Shown here piece by piece: positions 52,156 to 62,343 of a DNA stretch of 64,000 nucleotides. This DNA is from an uncultured Coriobacteriaceae bacterium (GTDB lineage Bacteria; Actinomycetota; Coriobacteriia; Coriobacteriales; Atopobiaceae), in assembly GCA_902793195.1 (NCBI GenBank), contig CADBCS010000020.1, forward strand, positions 1 to 64,000, written 5' to 3'. The translations under genes were made by a program, and so were the position numbers. Positions within the stretch are counted from its first letter, which is position 1. Each line of letters starts with the position of its first letter. A model generated the notes under the pieces. The model was given only the letters and a program-made list of their open reading frames with translations, was not told the origin of the DNA and ran no database searches.

Positions 52156-52867
52156 CACGATCGTGGTCGGCGCCTGCGGGCGCATGGGCAAGCTGGTGTG
52201 CGAGACCGTCGAGGCAGACGACCTGCTCGAGCTTGCCGGAACCTACGACGCGGACAACATCGAGCTGTTGGACCAGGATGCGCCGGCGGCGGACGTGGTC
52301 ATCGACTTCTCGAGCCCGGCTGCCCTGCCCCATCTGATCGCCTATGCGGCACGGACCGGTGCGGCGGTCGTCTCGGGCACCACGGGCCTCACCGAGGCGG
52401 ACATCGACCTCCTGCGCAATCTGGGCAAGACCAATCGCGTCGTGTGGTCCTCGAACTACTCGCTGGGAGTGGCCGTGCTGCGTCGCATGGCTGCCGAGGC
52501 GTCGCGTGCGCTGGGCGGCTGGGACGTCGAGATCGTGGAGACGCACCACAACCAGAAGGCCGACGCGCCGTCCGGCACAGCGAAGGCGTTGCTCACCGCC
52601 GTGGACCCGGCGGGGGAGAATGAGGTCGTGTATGGTCGCGAGGGCATCGTGGGCGCGCGTGGCGCTCGCGAGATAGGCATGCACGCCCTGCGTGGCGGCA
52701 CGGTTGCGGGGACGCACGAGGTTCACTTCTTCGGCGCCGACGAGGAGGTCTGCCTCACGCATCGCGCCACGAGCCGCCAGATATTCGTGTCGGGTGCCGT
52801 GGCCTGCGCAAGGCGCCTGCTTAACGCCAACACGGGGTTGCACACCTTCGATGACCTGATGTTCTAG
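52148..52867 (+). CDS. dapB: 4-hydroxy-tetrahydrodipicolinate reductase
   Basis: 239 aa. Start TTG 52148 overlaps the dapA stop by eight bases; GGGAGG lies about nine bases upstream. VGACGRMGKLV (NAD(P) loop), VVSGTTGL, SNYSLGVAVL, the E-T-H-H-N-Q-K-A-D-A-P-S-G-T-A core, and GEHEV-like AGTHEVHFFG identify DapB. Next step after DapA. Confidence 0.94.
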   Translation: MASTIVVGACGRMGKLVCETVEADDLLELAGTYDADNIELLDQDAPAADVVIDFSSPAALPHLIAYAARTGAAVVSGTTGLTEADIDLLRNLGKTNRVVWSSNYSLGVAVLRRMAAEASRALGGWDVEIVETHHNQKADAPSGTAKALLTAVDPAGENEVVYGREGIVGARGAREIGMHALRGGTVAGTHEVHFFGADEEVCLTHRATSRQIFVSGAVACARRLLNANTGLHTFDDLMF

Positions 52868-53042
52868 CGAAGGTCCACACGGCCAAGGCGGTGGGGTGGG
52901 GCTCCTCGTGCAGCTCCACCCCGCTGGTTTTGGAGCGTGCGCACACGTCCGTTGGCGGTGCGCATTTTGCGGCGTCGCTTGCGCTGTGCGATGCCTTTGC
53001 CGTATTCTGATAAGGCGAACAAGCGAGCAAAGCGAGGAGATC

Positions 53043-53630
53043 ATGGGCAAGTCCTTCAAACGAATGGCGCCGCTTTGGGTCTCGTACCTCATTCTCTTTG
53101 GCTTGGCGGCCCTGGGGCCGCTGCTCTCGCAGAATGGCGGGATGAGCCGTGGCCACTGGGTGTTTTTGTTCCTCATGCCCTTTGCGATTGGGTGCGTGCC
53201 CTACGGCTTCATCATGGGAGAGGTGGTGCAGCACCGCACGCGGTCTGTGGGCAGGGTGTCGTGGCGCCTTGGGTTCTTCCACTTCATAGTTATGTATGCC
53301 GTGTTCCTTACGGGTATCTTCGACATGCTCATGCAGATCAGCGACGTCATGTACTATGCCGTGTGGCTCGCGCCCTCGTTCTTCTCGGGCATCTTCTTTG
53401 TGTTTGGCATGTGGATCATGCGCGTGGAGCAGGCCCACTCCGACGCACGCTATGGCGTCGAGGTGAGTCGCGGCGATCCCTGGGCCTCCTTCTTCGACCT
53501 GGAATGGGAGGACGATGACAACAAGCAGGTCGCGCCGACCGAGGCTCCCGATCGACCGAGCGCCAAGCGCGAGCGCCGCAAGGTCTTTGGCAGGCGAAAG
53601 TCGTCGGACGACGCCACCCAAAACGGATAG
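53043..53630 (+). CDS. four-helix membrane protein with basic tail
   Basis: 195 aa; GGAGATC before ATG 53043. Four hydrophobic segments (about 10-28, 38-60, 77-97, 105-125), then an acidic/basic cytoplasmic tail (FDLEWEDDDNKQVAPTEAPD, AKRERRKVFGRRKS). No family recognised. Confidence 0.75.
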   Translation: MGKSFKRMAPLWVSYLILFGLAALGPLLSQNGGMSRGHWVFLFLMPFAIGCVPYGFIMGEVVQHRTRSVGRVSWRLGFFHFIVMYAVFLTGIFDMLMQISDVMYYAVWLAPSFFSGIFFVFGMWIMRVEQAHSDARYGVEVSRGDPWASFFDLEWEDDDNKQVAPTEAPDRPSAKRERRKVFGRRKSSDDATQNG

Positions 53631-53778
53631 CACACAGATTCAGACGGACGGTCCCCGAAGGGACGACAGCCGATTTACAAGATGTGGTTGCAACCGTGTG
53701 CTCATCCGACTCACGATATAATGTCATATGTCGTATCGATGCCCAAGTTGGCAAACGTGACCGAGGAGGTTGCACATC

Positions 53779-54939
53779 ATGGCTAATCGCTTTGTCCTCA
53801 ACAACATTTCGTATCATGGCAAGGGCGCCATCGCCGAGGTTCCCGGCGAGATTACCCGTCGGGGTTTCAAGAAGGCGTTCGTCGCCTCCGACCCCGACCT
53901 GGTGAAGTTCGGCGTGACCGCCAAGGTAACCGACCTGCTCGACGAGGCGGGCATTGCCTGGGAGCTCTTCTCTAGCATCAAGGCCAACCCCACCATCAAG
54001 AACGTGCAGGACGGTGTTGCGGCGTTCAAGGCGTCCGGTGCCGACTGCATCGTGGCCGTGGGCGGCGGCAGCGCCATGGACACCGCCAAGGGCATTGGCA
54101 TCATCGCCGAGAACCCCGAGTTCGCCGACGTGGTGAGCCTTGAGGGCGTTGCGCCCACCAAGAACCACGCCACCTTTACCATCGCAGTTGCCACTACCGC
54201 CGGCACCGCCGCCGAAGTGACCATCAACTACGTGGTGACCGACGTGGAGAAGGAGCGCAAGTTCGTGTGCGTGGACGTCAACGACATTCCCGACGTCGCC
54301 GTGGTCGATCCCGACATGATGGCCTCCATGCCCGCCGGCCTTACCGCCGCCACCGGCATGGACGCACTCACCCACGCCATAGAGGGCTACACCACCCGCG
54401 GTGCCTGGCAGCTGTCCGACATGTTCCACCTCGAGGCCATTCGCACCATCGCCAAGAGCCTGCGCGCGAGCTATGCGGAGGCCAAGTCCGGCGAGCCCGG
54501 AGAGGGCCGCGAGGGAATGGCCCTTGGCCAGTACATCGCCGGCATGGGCTTCTCGAACGTTGGCCTGGGCATCGATCACGCCATGGCCCACACCCTCTCG
54601 GCGCACTACGACACCCCGCACGGCGTTGCCTGCGCCATGCTGCTCCCCATTGCCATGGAGTACAACAAGCCGGTCGTCACCGAGCGCCTGGCCAACGTTG
54701 CCGTTGCCATGGGCGTTGACACCGCCGGCATGAGCACCGACGAGGCCGCAGACGCCGCCATCGCCGCCGTGCGCCAGCTGTCCGCCGACGTCAACATCCC
54801 CAAGACGTGCGATGGCCTGGTCGAGGCCGACCTCGACCAGCTCGCAAGCGACGCGCTCGCCGATGCCTGCTATCCCGGTAACCCGCGCGAGGCCGACCAC
54901 GAGACCGTGAAGGAGCTCTTCCGCAAGATCATGGCGTAG
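53779..54939 (+). CDS. fucO: iron-dependent dehydrogenase, lactaldehyde reductase-like
   Basis: 386 aa, CGAGGAGG before ATG. FVLNNISYHGKGAIAEVPGE, CIVAVGGGSAMDTAKGIGII, VATTAGTAAEVTINYVVTDV, TGMDALTHAIEGYTTRGAWQ and GLGIDHAMAHTLSAHYDTPH give the GGGS loop and Asp/His metal ligands. The opening and length fit FucO, which reduces lactaldehyde to propanediol. Paralogue of the 32335 dehydrogenase but of another subgroup; no fucose genes are near, so the symbol is tentative. Confidence 0.88.
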   Translation: MANRFVLNNISYHGKGAIAEVPGEITRRGFKKAFVASDPDLVKFGVTAKVTDLLDEAGIAWELFSSIKANPTIKNVQDGVAAFKASGADCIVAVGGGSAMDTAKGIGIIAENPEFADVVSLEGVAPTKNHATFTIAVATTAGTAAEVTINYVVTDVEKERKFVCVDVNDIPDVAVVDPDMMASMPAGLTAATGMDALTHAIEGYTTRGAWQLSDMFHLEAIRTIAKSLRASYAEAKSGEPGEGREGMALGQYIAGMGFSNVGLGIDHAMAHTLSAHYDTPHGVACAMLLPIAMEYNKPVVTERLANVAVAMGVDTAGMSTDEAADAAIAAVRQLSADVNIPKTCDGLVEADLDQLASDALADACYPGNPREADHETVKELFRKIMA

Positions 54940-54951
54940 TTCGTCTAGAAA

Positions 54952-55029
54952 AACGGTCACGCGTGCGAGGCGTCTTTGCCAAACCCCAGTTGGGGGAAGA
55001 CAGCCTCTGCACGCGTGACCGTTTTTTTT
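54952..55029. terminator. hairpin between convergent genes, family B
   Basis: Perfect arms AACGGTCACGCGTGC (54952-54966) and GCACGCGTGACCGTT (55009-55023) with further inner pairing, then eight T residues. Same element as 36541-36613. Confidence 0.85.
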
Positions 55030-55044
55030 GTGCAGTGGAAACCG

Positions 55045-55410
55045 CTACTCCTGCACCCCGAGGACCGACCCAACGATGGCCGAGACGATCGAGATGATGA
55101 TGGAGCCCAAAAGGGCCGCCCAAAAGTCTACTACGTAGACTCCCACGTTAAAGAGGTTGAGCGAGAGCCAGCTGGCGACGTTGATGGCGAGGGCGTTTAT
55201 CACAAAGTGGAATATGCCCAGGGTAAGAATGGTGATGGGCAGAGAGACGATCTGCATGATGGGCCGGATTATCGCGTTGACCAAGGCGATGGACAAGGCA
55301 AAGATCACGATGCTCAACAGTTGGTCTCCCACGGGCATCATTCCTGGGATGAGTGCCACGGCAACGGCGGCACCAACGGCGGCTGCAAGCCACGAGGCCA
55401 AGAACTTCAT
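55045..55410 (-). CDS. YvlD-type/phage-holin-IV membrane protein
   Basis: 121 aa from ATG 55410 behind GGAGGTG. Four helices; NAIIRPIMQIVSLPITILTL and FHFVINALAINVASWL match the YvlD/superfamily IV holin pattern. Members are small membrane proteins tied to envelope stress in Bacillus; not a phage lysis gene here. Confidence 0.88.
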   Translation of the reverse strand: MKFLASWLAAAVGAAVAVALIPGMMPVGDQLLSIVIFALSIALVNAIIRPIMQIVSLPITILTLGIFHFVINALAINVASWLSLNLFNVGVYVVDFWAALLGSIIISIVSAIVGSVLGVQE

Positions 55411-55552
55411 GTGCACCTCCTTTCGAATGCTAGCCATTATGACACAAAGGCGTTCGGCTTGAGTCAAGTAGCTTGGCATACAATCGCCTGCGCCTGGCTC
55501 GCATGGCGGTGATACCATGTGGTGCGTGACAAGTACGTCGATGGGAGGGAAC

Positions 55553-58500
55553 GTGGCCGTCTCCATTGTCCAAACGTCCGAGGAGGGCATCGTCTGCAGT
55601 CAGGCCCGGGAGGCGCTTCGCGAGGGAGTGCGCTCACAGGGGGGTGCCGTGCTGCTCGTGCCCACGTTCGCGCAGGCGATCGACGCCCAACGCGTGCTTG
55701 CGCAAGAACGTGGCCTGGCGATGTCGGTTGCAACCACCACGCCGGCCGCCTGGGTTCGTGATCGCTGGGAGGTGTGGGGCGACGGGCGAGCCCTCGCCGA
55801 CGACGTGGTGCTCTCGGTCTTGGCGCGAAGCGTCCTCGTGGACTCGACGGACGAGGAGCGTGGTCCCATCCGCCTTTCGGTGGGCATGGTTCGGCTGCTG
55901 TCTCGTTTGGTCAACCGTGCGCTGCCCTGGCTTCCGCTCGATGCCGACGGCAGGGCGATCCGTCCGGTCTGCGCCAAAGCCGGTCTCACCGAGACCGAGA
56001 CGCGAGTCGTGGGCCTTGCGGGCAAGTTGGGCGTGCTTTTGGCACGGCGTGGGTATGTGGGCCGAGCCGAAGCCGGCGTGCGTCTGTGCCAGGCGCTCGC
56101 GATGGGCGGGGCGTCTTTGCCGGCGGTGGTCGCGTGCGGCTTCTCGCACATGGAGCGTCCCGACCGCGAGCTTTTGCGCTACCTTGCCGAGGCGACACCG
56201 GTGAGCTTGGTGGCACGGGCGGACGAGCGGGCGAGCGGTGCGGCGCTGCGCGAGCTGGTTGAGCAGCTCGGCGGGGCGTGGGATAAGCCCCAGGCGCTGC
56301 CGCCCCAGGCGCATCCGCATCGCGACGCCTGCCTGCAGGAGTTGTGCGGGGCGCTCTTTGGGGACGCTCCCGCAGGTCGTCGCGGGGGAGACGCGGTCGA
56401 GCTCCTGCATGCGACCGGGCCCGTGGCCGAGGCCGAGCTCGTCGCACGGCGCGTGTGCGAGCTCGTGGGGGAGTGTGCGGGGGACAAGCTGCCCTGCGTG
56501 GCGATCGCCGTGGCAGACGGCGAGAGCGCCCGTCGCGAGCTGGTTCCCAAGCTCGTCGCGCGAGGGCTGAGCGTAAGGCAGCAGTGGACGCGCGCACTGG
56601 GAGACGTTCCCGCCATACAGGGGTTCCTCTCGTTTGCCCGCATCGTCGCACAGCTGGTGGAGCTCGACGCGAGCTGGCCGGAGCCCGCACACGGGCTCGA
56701 GGGTCCCGTGCCCCAGTTGGGAGACATGAGCTGGTGGCCACCACGCGAGCTCGTGGACTTCCTGCTTGGCGACCTCTCGAACATGCCTGCCGCCCGAGCG
56801 TGGCAGCTCGACGCGCAATGGCGCGGCAACCGGCTTCTCACCCCAAGGGACGTGCTCGCCACCCTGCAGTCCGAGAGGGACACGTCGGTGCCCGTGGCCC
56901 GTGCGACCGGCGAGTTGCTGCGCGGACGCGTTGGCTCCGCGGCCTCCAAGCTGCTCGCACCGCTCGTCTCGCTTGGCAACGCCCGCGAGCGCGTCCAGGC
57001 GGACGAGGCCATGGCATCCATGCAGGCGATCCTGCGCATTGCCGGAACGCTGCACGACCTCGGCGTAACGGCCGACCCTTCCGTGGAGGGCGCGTTGCCC
57101 CTTCGTGAGCTCGTGCGCCTGTGCGAGTGGGGCGTAATGGGTTCGAGCATGGTGGAGCGCGCGGCGCTTGGGGAGGGGTCGGCCCAGGTTGTGGTTACCG
57201 ACATGCAGGGCGCCGCGTCTCTTGGCCCATGCTCGGTGGAGTCGCTGGTCCTATGCGGATGCACCGCGGCCGAGCAGTCCCTGCAGACGGGAGATGACCT
57301 CTTGCGGTCCCTGCTCGAGCGCCTTGGCGTTGAGCCGCCGGACAACCCCATTGCCCAGATGCGCGCCACGCTTGCGGCGCTCGTGCGCGTGCCGCGTAGG
57401 CACCTGGTGTTCGAGTGGACGCAGACAAACGCAGACGGGGGCGAGGCGTATCCCTCCGTAATGCTCACCGAGGTGCTTACGGCGCTGGGCGTTGGGGCTG
57501 GCGAGGACCCGGCCAACGCCGGAGTGTCCGTGCGCCGTCGTGCCGAGACGGACCTGGTGGCCAATCGCGGCGCGTCGGGCATGCGCCCACTCGTGGTGGC
57601 AGACGACCCGCCGGCCCCCGCGGGCAAGCTCAGCTCCGAGGTCCGAGAGCTCGTGTTCGTACCGCAAAACGGCAGCCTGCGGCTTCCCGGCGACCGCCCC
57701 GTACTCTCCGCCTCTCAGGTGGAGACCTACCTGGACTGCCCCCTCAAGTGGTTCAGCCTCAGGCGCCTGCGGTTGGGAGGCGTCGACGCCGGTCACACGG
57801 GCATGGAGATGGGCACCTTTGCGCACCGCGTGTTGGAGAAGACCCACGGCGAGTTGCTTGTGCGTGCGTTGGGAGAGGGGGACGAGCCCCTCAGTGAGGC
57901 GCAGATACGCGAGCTCGGCGAGCGAAGCCTCACGACGAGCGTATCAGGATCGCGCGTGGATGCCGCGAACCTGGATCTGGCCCGCTCGACGCTCGAGCTC
58001 GAGTTCGACCTGCACCAGCAGCACATGTACATGGTGCGCAAGCCCCGACCGTCCCAGCAGCTGCTCGTGGCGCACAACTCCATGGAGCGGGCCCAGGAGG
58101 AGAGGCTCAAAAAGGACCTGCTCTCGACCCTGGAGTACGAGACGCGCATCCTGCAAGGGTTCGAGCCACGTCTCTTTGAGTGGAGCTTTGGCAGGGGAGA
58201 CGATCTGGTCGAGTATGCCGGGGCCTATTTTACGGGTACGGTGGACCGCATAGACGTGAGCACTCACGGTACGGCGGTGATCATCGACTACAAGCACAAG
58301 AGTCCTGCGGGATTCGCGACGGAGTACGATGCCCTGCAGCCCGGCGTGCTGGAAGGCACGCAGCTTCCCAACCGCGTGCAGTCGCTCATCTACGCGCAGG
58401 TGGTCCGGCGTGCGTTCGAGGGGCAGCTGCGCCTGGTGGGAACGGTGTACCTGAGCACCAAGAGCCCCCACGCGCTCGCTGGCGCGGCCGACGAGAACGT

Positions 58501-58729
58501 GGCCGACCTCGTGTTTGGCAACCTGCGTGCGGCGCGCATCCCCAGCGTGTGCGTGCCACGCACCTCGAAGGGGGAGTCGGGCATGGAGGACCTGCTCGAC
58601 CGAACCGAGGAGCTGGTTGCCGAGCAGGTGGGGCGGATGCTCGCGGGCAACGTCGAGGCACGTCCGCGTGACTGGCACTCCTGTGACTTCTGCCCGGTGG
58701 CTCAGTGCGAGAGGAGGCTGATGCGATAA
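55553..58729 (+). CDS. addB: AddB-like nuclease subunit with Fe-S cluster motif
   Basis: 1058 aa from GTG 55553, chosen because GGGAGGG is directly upstream; ATG 55517 or 55541 would add 12 or 4 residues. The N-terminal two thirds form an inactivated helicase-like region without a Walker A motif. The C-terminus is a RecB-type nuclease: YLDCPLKWFSL (first cluster Cys), FAHRVLEKTH, TGTVDRIDVS, VIIDYKHKS (Asp and Lys catalytic) and CDFCPVAQC (remaining cluster Cys). With AddA it should process double-strand breaks. The Walker A loss differs from Bacillus AddB. Overlaps addA by one base (TAATG). Confidence 0.85.
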   Translation: MAVSIVQTSEEGIVCSQAREALREGVRSQGGAVLLVPTFAQAIDAQRVLAQERGLAMSVATTTPAAWVRDRWEVWGDGRALADDVVLSVLARSVLVDSTDEERGPIRLSVGMVRLLSRLVNRALPWLPLDADGRAIRPVCAKAGLTETETRVVGLAGKLGVLLARRGYVGRAEAGVRLCQALAMGGASLPAVVACGFSHMERPDRELLRYLAEATPVSLVARADERASGAALRELVEQLGGAWDKPQALPPQAHPHRDACLQELCGALFGDAPAGRRGGDAVELLHATGPVAEAELVARRVCELVGECAGDKLPCVAIAVADGESARRELVPKLVARGLSVRQQWTRALGDVPAIQGFLSFARIVAQLVELDASWPEPAHGLEGPVPQLGDMSWWPPRELVDFLLGDLSNMPAARAWQLDAQWRGNRLLTPRDVLATLQSERDTSVPVARATGELLRGRVGSAASKLLAPLVSLGNARERVQADEAMASMQAILRIAGTLHDLGVTADPSVEGALPLRELVRLCEWGVMGSSMVERAALGEGSAQVVVTDMQGAASLGPCSVESLVLCGCTAAEQSLQTGDDLLRSLLERLGVEPPDNPIAQMRATLAALVRVPRRHLVFEWTQTNADGGEAYPSVMLTEVLTALGVGAGEDPANAGVSVRRRAETDLVANRGASGMRPLVVADDPPAPAGKLSSEVRELVFVPQNGSLRLPGDRPVLSASQVETYLDCPLKWFSLRRLRLGGVDAGHTGMEMGTFAHRVLEKTHGELLVRALGEGDEPLSEAQIRELGERSLTTSVSGSRVDAANLDLARSTLELEFDLHQQHMYMVRKPRPSQQLLVAHNSMERAQEERLKKDLLSTLEYETRILQGFEPRLFEWSFGRGDDLVEYAGAYFTGTVDRIDVSTHGTAVIIDYKHKSPAGFATEYDALQPGVLEGTQLPNRVQSLIYAQVVRRAFEGQLRLVGTVYLSTKSPHALAGAADENVADLVFGNLRAARIPSVCVPRTSKGESGMEDLLDRTEELVAEQVGRMLAGNVEARPRDWHSCDFCPVAQCERRLMR

Positions 58730-61700
58730 TGGCCGCCATAGACCTCACCAGACTCAACGATTCGCAGCGGGCGGTGGCGACGCGGCTCGACGAGCCGCTG
58801 TTCGTTGCGGCAGGTGCTGGGTCGGGAAAGACGTTCACCCTTACGGCCCGACTCGTACATGCGCTGTCCTTGGGATCTGCCACCGACGGCGGACGGTATC
58901 TGGACTCCATCGACCAGGCCCTGGTCATCACCTTTACCAAGGCCGCAGCGCTCGAGATTGCCGAGCGCGTGCGTGGGGCGCTTCGCGCGGCGGGCGAGGA
59001 GGACCCGTACCTGCGCGAGGAGTCGTTTAAGGTGGACGGGGCGTGGATCAGCACCATCCATGGCATGTGCGCGCGGATACTGCGCAGACATGCCGTGGAG
59101 CTTGGTGTGGACCCCGAGTTCAGGGTGTGCGAGGGGAGCGTGCACGAGGCGCTTGCGGCCCGGGCGATGGACGAGGTCCTGTCGCAGGTGCAGCACGACG
59201 ACGCCTTTGCCGCCCTCAGGCACGAGTATGCCCTCTGGAGCCCAGGTGGCATTGCCGACATGGTGCGGACGCTGAGGTCGGAGGCGTCCAAGTGCGTTGA
59301 CGGGTTCGACGGGCTGGTGTGGCCCACCACCAACGAGACGGCCGCCTGCATGCGTCGTCTGCTTGCGGCGATGGAGGCCATCTGCGCGGTCAAGCTCACT
59401 CCCAAGCAGAGCGCCGTGGCCGAGGCGACCCGTGACGCCGTGGCGGGCTTTTTGGCTCTGGCCCCTGGCGAGCAGACCGCCGACCGCGCGTGCCAGGCAC
59501 TTGCGGGGCTGAGCGTGCCCTCCCTGCGCGCCGCCGCAACGAAGGCCCTGGCCGCGGACGCTCGACAGTGTCTGGTCGAGGCGGTGGTGTGCGCCCAGTA
59601 CGAGCGCGTGCAACAGTTCGCCCCACAGCTCGCAGACATTGCGCGTCGGGTGGACGAGCGGTTTGCGGAGCTCAAGCTCGAGCGCTCCTATCTGGACAAC
59701 GACGACCTCATCGCCCTTGCCCTGGAGGCCGTGGAGCGCTGTCCCGAGGTCACGAAAGACTATGCGGGGCGCTTTAGGCTCGTGATGATCGACGAGTTCC
59801 AGGACACCGACTCGCGGCAGCTCAGGCTCATCGGCTTGCTGTCCGGCGAGCATCGCGAGCACCTCACGACGGTGGGGGATGCCCAGCAGTCGATTTATCG
59901 CTTCCGTGGCGGCGACGTCGAGGTGTTCCGCGAGCATGGCCGATCGCTTCCCGAATCGGCGCACGTGCGCATGGACGTCAACTATCGAAGCGACCCGCAT
60001 GTGCTCGCCGCCGTCGAGCGCGTGTGCGGCGACACGGGCATGCTGGGCGACTTCCTCAAGCTGGCCGCGGACGGAGGGCGCACCAGTCGCTATGTGGCTC
60101 GCGACCGCGAGGGAACCATGCCGCCGCGCATCCGTCTGGAGGTGGCGAACGGAGGCACGTCGGAGCTTATGAGCGCGGTGCTTGCGGCCCAGCTCGCAGA
60201 CCGCCTTGCCGACTACCACGCCAAGGGTCAGCCGCAGGGGAGCATGGCGCTGCTGTTGGGCACCACCAGCAAGGTGGGCATGTATCTGGACGCCTTGCGC
60301 GCCCGGGGACTCGAGGCTCTGGTAACGGGAGGGTCGTCGTTCTCGCAGACGCCCGAGGTGGGCGTGATGCAGGCGCTGCTCCATACGCTCGCCAACCCGC
60401 ACGACACCCAGGACGGCCTGTTCAGGCTGCTCTCCAGCGAGATGTTCATGCTGGATGCCGACGACTTCGTCCAGCTGGGGTCGCAGGGGCAGGACAAGCT
60501 CGACGCGCCGACCAAGCGTCCCATAGAGCAGTGCTTCGTGAGAGGCGCGCTGGAGCTGTACCAAGGGGCGTGCCCCTCCGAGCGTCTGGTCTGCGCGCAC
60601 GATGTGCTGCGCAGGGCGTTCTCGCGGATGGGCCGCTGGCCGCTGGCCGACGTGTGTCAGAGCGTGGTGGACGAGAGCGGTTGGCTCGAGCGTCTGGAGG
60701 CGCAGGGCACCGACGGCCTTGCGCGGGCGGCCAACGTGCTGGCGTCCGTGCGCTACGTGCGTGAGCTCACGACCGACCTGGGGTTGGGACCAGCGCGTGC
60801 GGCAGACGAGTTCGACCGCTGGCTCGAGGCGTCCAAGCTCACGCCCAAGAACCTCTCGGGCGATCAGGTGGACGCGGTCCGGGTGATGACGGTACACGGA
60901 TCCAAGGGACTGCAGTTCGGCGTGTGCGCCGTGGCCGAGTGCTGGAGCTCGCCGGGCGTGGAGGGGGGTCTCTCGCTGGGGAGGAGGGACGGCAGGTGCA
61001 TGGTGTGCGCCAAGCCCAAGGAGACACCCAAGGAGTTTGGCAGGCTACGCCGCGAGTACGTGCCGCCCGAGGACTGGGCGCAGTGCCGCTCGGTGGCAGA
61101 CTGGGCCATGATGCTCGACGCGCAGGAGATGCAGGCGGCGATGGACGAGAAGGCACGCCTGCTCTATGTGGCGCTCACGCGCGCCGAGGAGGCCTTGGTC
61201 GTGGGGCTGCCCGTTGCCGACAAGGACTGGCTGAGGTCACCCATGGCGATGCAGACCCTGGGCGCGTTCGTGGATGTGGACGAGCTGGCTTCCGGCGAGC
61301 GGCGCATCGAGGTGTCGCCACAGGCACCCGTGGAGGTGGAGCTGAGGGTGCCGGACGGTGCCGGCGGCATGCGGCTGGTTCGCCAGGAGGCGGTGGTGGA
61401 CGATGGCGTGGCGCGTGTGGTGAGTCTTGCGCGGCCGCAGGAGAAGGGCGACCCTTGGGTGGCCGACTCCGCGGGCTCGCTCAGCGGGTTCGACGGCGAG
61501 CTGCCCCTCTCGGTTCGCAGGATTTCCGTCCACGGCGTCGCGGGCCAAGACTTCGTGCAGACGCCGGATAGGAGCTTCCCGCTGTACGACATTGGCGCGA
61601 GCGAGCTCGTGCCAAGCGGGTGGAGTCCGCGCGACGACGTGTTTAGCTACTCCTCCGTATGCAGGCAGCTGGAGGAACGCGACGCATCCCAAAGCGGAAA

Positions 61701-62268
61701 GAGGCCGCCTGCGCCGACCCGTGCCGAGCAGGACGCACGGGCAGAGGGGTCTGCCTACACGCCCGACGCGGACAAGGCCACGGCGCTGGGATCGGCCTTC
61801 CACGAGCTTGCCCAGACCATGGTGGAGACAAAACGCGACCATAGTCCCGAGCGGATGGAGGCGCTCGCGCGAACGTGGCGTCTCTCGGAGCGGCAGAGGA
61901 CGAGGCTGCGTGCGGCCGTGGAGCGATGGGAGAGGAGCGAGCTCCGGCAGGAGGCGTGGTCGTGGCCGCTCGTGCGCGCCGAGGTGCCCTTCTTCGTTCG
62001 TGTGGAGGACTCCGCCTACGGTGACTACATGGAGGGTGCCATCGACCTGCTGTGCACCGAGGGTCCCGAATGCGAGGGACATGCCCTGGTGGTGGACTAC
62101 AAGACCGGCGACCTTGGACTCGGCGAGGAGGAGATGCTCGAGCGGCACGGGATGCAGGCCGAGCTGTATGCCCAGACGCTTCTCTCGCAGGGTTTTAGTG
62201 GCGTGAGCTGCGCGTTTATGGCCGTGGAGACCGGTGTGGTGGCCCGCTGGGAGTTCTGCGGCGCGTGA
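58729..62268 (+). CDS. addA: AddA-like UvrD helicase/nuclease
   Basis: 1179 aa. SF1 motifs: LNDSQRAVA (Q), AAGAGSGKTFTLTARLV (I), VITFTKAAALEIAERVR (Ia), MIDEFQDTDSRQLRLI (II), VGDAQQSIYRFRGGDVEVF (III), VNYRSDPHV (IV), VMTVHGSKGLQF (V), LLYVALTRAEEALVV (VI). C-terminal RecB nuclease: LGSAFHELAQ, MEGAIDLL and VVDYKTGD (Asp, Lys). Together with the upstream gene it forms a RecBCD-equivalent for end resection and attack on linear foreign DNA. Confidence 0.93.
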   Translation: MAAIDLTRLNDSQRAVATRLDEPLFVAAGAGSGKTFTLTARLVHALSLGSATDGGRYLDSIDQALVITFTKAAALEIAERVRGALRAAGEEDPYLREESFKVDGAWISTIHGMCARILRRHAVELGVDPEFRVCEGSVHEALAARAMDEVLSQVQHDDAFAALRHEYALWSPGGIADMVRTLRSEASKCVDGFDGLVWPTTNETAACMRRLLAAMEAICAVKLTPKQSAVAEATRDAVAGFLALAPGEQTADRACQALAGLSVPSLRAAATKALAADARQCLVEAVVCAQYERVQQFAPQLADIARRVDERFAELKLERSYLDNDDLIALALEAVERCPEVTKDYAGRFRLVMIDEFQDTDSRQLRLIGLLSGEHREHLTTVGDAQQSIYRFRGGDVEVFREHGRSLPESAHVRMDVNYRSDPHVLAAVERVCGDTGMLGDFLKLAADGGRTSRYVARDREGTMPPRIRLEVANGGTSELMSAVLAAQLADRLADYHAKGQPQGSMALLLGTTSKVGMYLDALRARGLEALVTGGSSFSQTPEVGVMQALLHTLANPHDTQDGLFRLLSSEMFMLDADDFVQLGSQGQDKLDAPTKRPIEQCFVRGALELYQGACPSERLVCAHDVLRRAFSRMGRWPLADVCQSVVDESGWLERLEAQGTDGLARAANVLASVRYVRELTTDLGLGPARAADEFDRWLEASKLTPKNLSGDQVDAVRVMTVHGSKGLQFGVCAVAECWSSPGVEGGLSLGRRDGRCMVCAKPKETPKEFGRLRREYVPPEDWAQCRSVADWAMMLDAQEMQAAMDEKARLLYVALTRAEEALVVGLPVADKDWLRSPMAMQTLGAFVDVDELASGERRIEVSPQAPVEVELRVPDGAGGMRLVRQEAVVDDGVARVVSLARPQEKGDPWVADSAGSLSGFDGELPLSVRRISVHGVAGQDFVQTPDRSFPLYDIGASELVPSGWSPRDDVFSYSSVCRQLEERDASQSGKRPPAPTRAEQDARAEGSAYTPDADKATALGSAFHELAQTMVETKRDHSPERMEALARTWRLSERQRTRLRAAVERWERSELRQEAWSWPLVRAEVPFFVRVEDSAYGDYMEGAIDLLCTEGPECEGHALVVDYKTGDLGLGEEEMLERHGMQAELYAQTLLSQGFSGVSCAFMAVETGVVARWEFCGA

Positions 62269-62343
62269 GGTGTGTCCCCGGTGCGGGGGCGTCCCTGGTG
62301 CGGGGGCGCGTCCCTGGTGCGGGGTGCCGCGTGGGGGTGCCGC

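Noticed and set aside
55045..55410. Phage lysis holin
   Set aside because: It matches the chromosomal YvlD group and no phage genes are near.
58702..60897. 731-codon minus-strand open frame
   Set aside because: Opposite addA, whose helicase motifs are complete; a shadow.
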